Part shown: one piece after another, positions 6,611 to 6,864 of the stretch
How positions within the stretch are numbered: position 1 is the stretch's first letter
Layout: every line of letters begins with the position of its first letter
From: Candidatus Kapaibacterium sp.
Lineage (GTDB): Bacteria; Bacteroidota; Ignavibacteria; Kapaibacteriales; UBA961
Direction of reading: 5' to 3'
Assembly (NCBI GenBank): GCA_023253875.1
Contig: JALRFC010000095.1
Location: forward strand, 1-6,864
DNA length: 6,864 nucleotides
Notes under the pieces: generated by a model
Told to the model about the DNA's origin: nothing
Seen by the model: the letters and a program-made list of their open reading frames with translations, nothing else
Databases searched by the model: none
Program-made: the position numbers and the translations under genes

Positions 6611-6628
6611 CGGCTTGAAACATAGCCG
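6611..6628. repeat. Short inverted repeat CGGCT-N8-AGCCG between divergent genes
   Basis: A perfect 5-bp arm pair at 6611-6615 and 6624-6628 is separated by TGAAACAT. It lies between the operon promoter and the lipoprotein start, where an operator serving both directions could sit. It overlaps TTGAAA (6615-6620), a possible -35 for the plus-strand gene. It is short enough to occur by chance. Confidence 0.3.
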
Positions 6629-6657
6629 TAATTTGCCAATAAAATATGATGGATACC

Positions 6658-6864
6658 ATGAAATCAAAGATCGATCAATTTCTTGTGAATGCAATGCTCA
6701 TTTGTTGTGCATTGATTCTGTTCTCTTGTTCCGAAGATGCTATTGAAAAAATAGAAACAAGGCAGTTTTCCCAAGCAAAGACCATAAAACATCCTTTGCG
6801 AGAAAGAGATGACACATTGATGATGCCTTTGGCACCTAATTCAGCGTGGTTTTTTGATATTTCA
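6658..6864 (+). CDS. Lipoprotein of unknown function (N-terminal part)
   Basis: This is an open frame of 69 codons that leaves the right edge, so its end is not seen. It begins MKSKIDQFLV, followed by the hydrophobic segment AMLICCALILF and the lipobox LFSC with Cys24, a type II signal peptide. The mature protein would start at Cys24, carry lipid there and be exported across the inner membrane. The next residues, Ser-Glu-Asp, resemble the acidic export signal (S followed by D/E) that sends Bacteroidota lipoproteins to the cell surface. The visible mature part (25-69) is charged, has no recognisable domain, and ends APNSAWFFDIS. In-frame ATGs at 6646 and 6649 would add four or three residues; 6658 gives the most typical signal peptide. 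A stop (TAA) at 6640-6642 bounds the frame. It diverges from the operon. Function is unknown. Confidence 0.75.
   Translation, partial: MKSKIDQFLVNAMLICCALILFSCSEDAIEKIETRQFSQAKTIKHPLRERDDTLMMPLAPNSAWFFDIS

Noticed and set aside
6615..6645. TTGAAA-N19-TAAAAT as the promoter of the lipoprotein gene
   Set aside because: The -10-like box ends at 6645, leaving only a few leader bases before the chosen ATG at 6658, and the spacer is long. It is not firm enough to annotate.
6548..6694. 49-residue N-terminal extension of the trans-sulfuration enzyme from the ATG at 6694
   Set aside because: It is unlike family N-termini, crosses the TATCTTTG promoter element and overlaps the divergent lipoprotein start. 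The start at 6547 gives the usual family length.
6561..6746. Plus-strand 61-codon frame across the right intergenic region
   Set aside because: It overlaps the operon promoter and the lipoprotein gene in a different frame. The lipoprotein frame has a signal peptide and lipobox, whereas this one has no such support.

Overview
This 6.9 kb chromosomal window has moderate-to-low GC and dense, ordinary-looking bacterial genes. Three features hint at the Bacteroidota or a related FCB lineage. There is a TAnnTTTG-type -7 element (TATCTTTG, minus strand, 6590-6583) in front of the main operon. Most genes lack a clear Shine-Dalgarno sequence. A truncated lipoprotein at the right edge carries Ser-Glu-Asp directly after its lipobox cysteine. 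The FtsW motifs (NVGVNCGILPTTG, LPFLSYGGTA) look less like classical Bacteroidia and more like deeper FCB groups, so the placement is tentative.

Layout: (1) 1-449, minus strand, is the N-terminal part of an OppD/DppD-type peptide transporter ATPase that runs off the left edge. (2) 450-573 is a divergent intergenic region with candidate promoters and small inverted repeats. (3) 574-954, plus strand, is ridA, the enamine/imine deaminase. (4) 6547 down to 957, minus strand, is a compact four-gene block: a trans-sulfuration PLP enzyme, ftsW, a glutamine-dependent asparagine synthetase, and a metallo-beta-lactamase/beta-CASP nuclease. Its junctions are a 4-nt ATGA overlap, a 19-nt gap, and a 13-nt overlap (4 nt if a GTG start is used), so it is very probably one operon. 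(5) 6548-6657 is a second divergent intergenic region with the operon promoter. (6) 6658-6864, plus strand, is the start of a lipoprotein gene that runs off the right edge.

How the genes work together: the operon mixes sulfur amino acid metabolism, septal peptidoglycan polymerisation, amide transfer to aspartate (or possibly a surface sugar) and RNA processing. No single pathway joins them, so co-transcription may reflect growth-linked expression rather than a shared reaction. RidA could detoxify enamine by-products of PLP enzymes such as the trans-sulfuration enzyme, but the two genes are not co-transcribed. RidA and the nuclease converge with only 2 bp between their stop codons, so their transcripts probably overlap. 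I see no CRISPR array, RNA gene, insertion sequence or phage gene. I found no strong evidence of an undescribed system; the most unusual points are the mixed operon and its coupled junctions.
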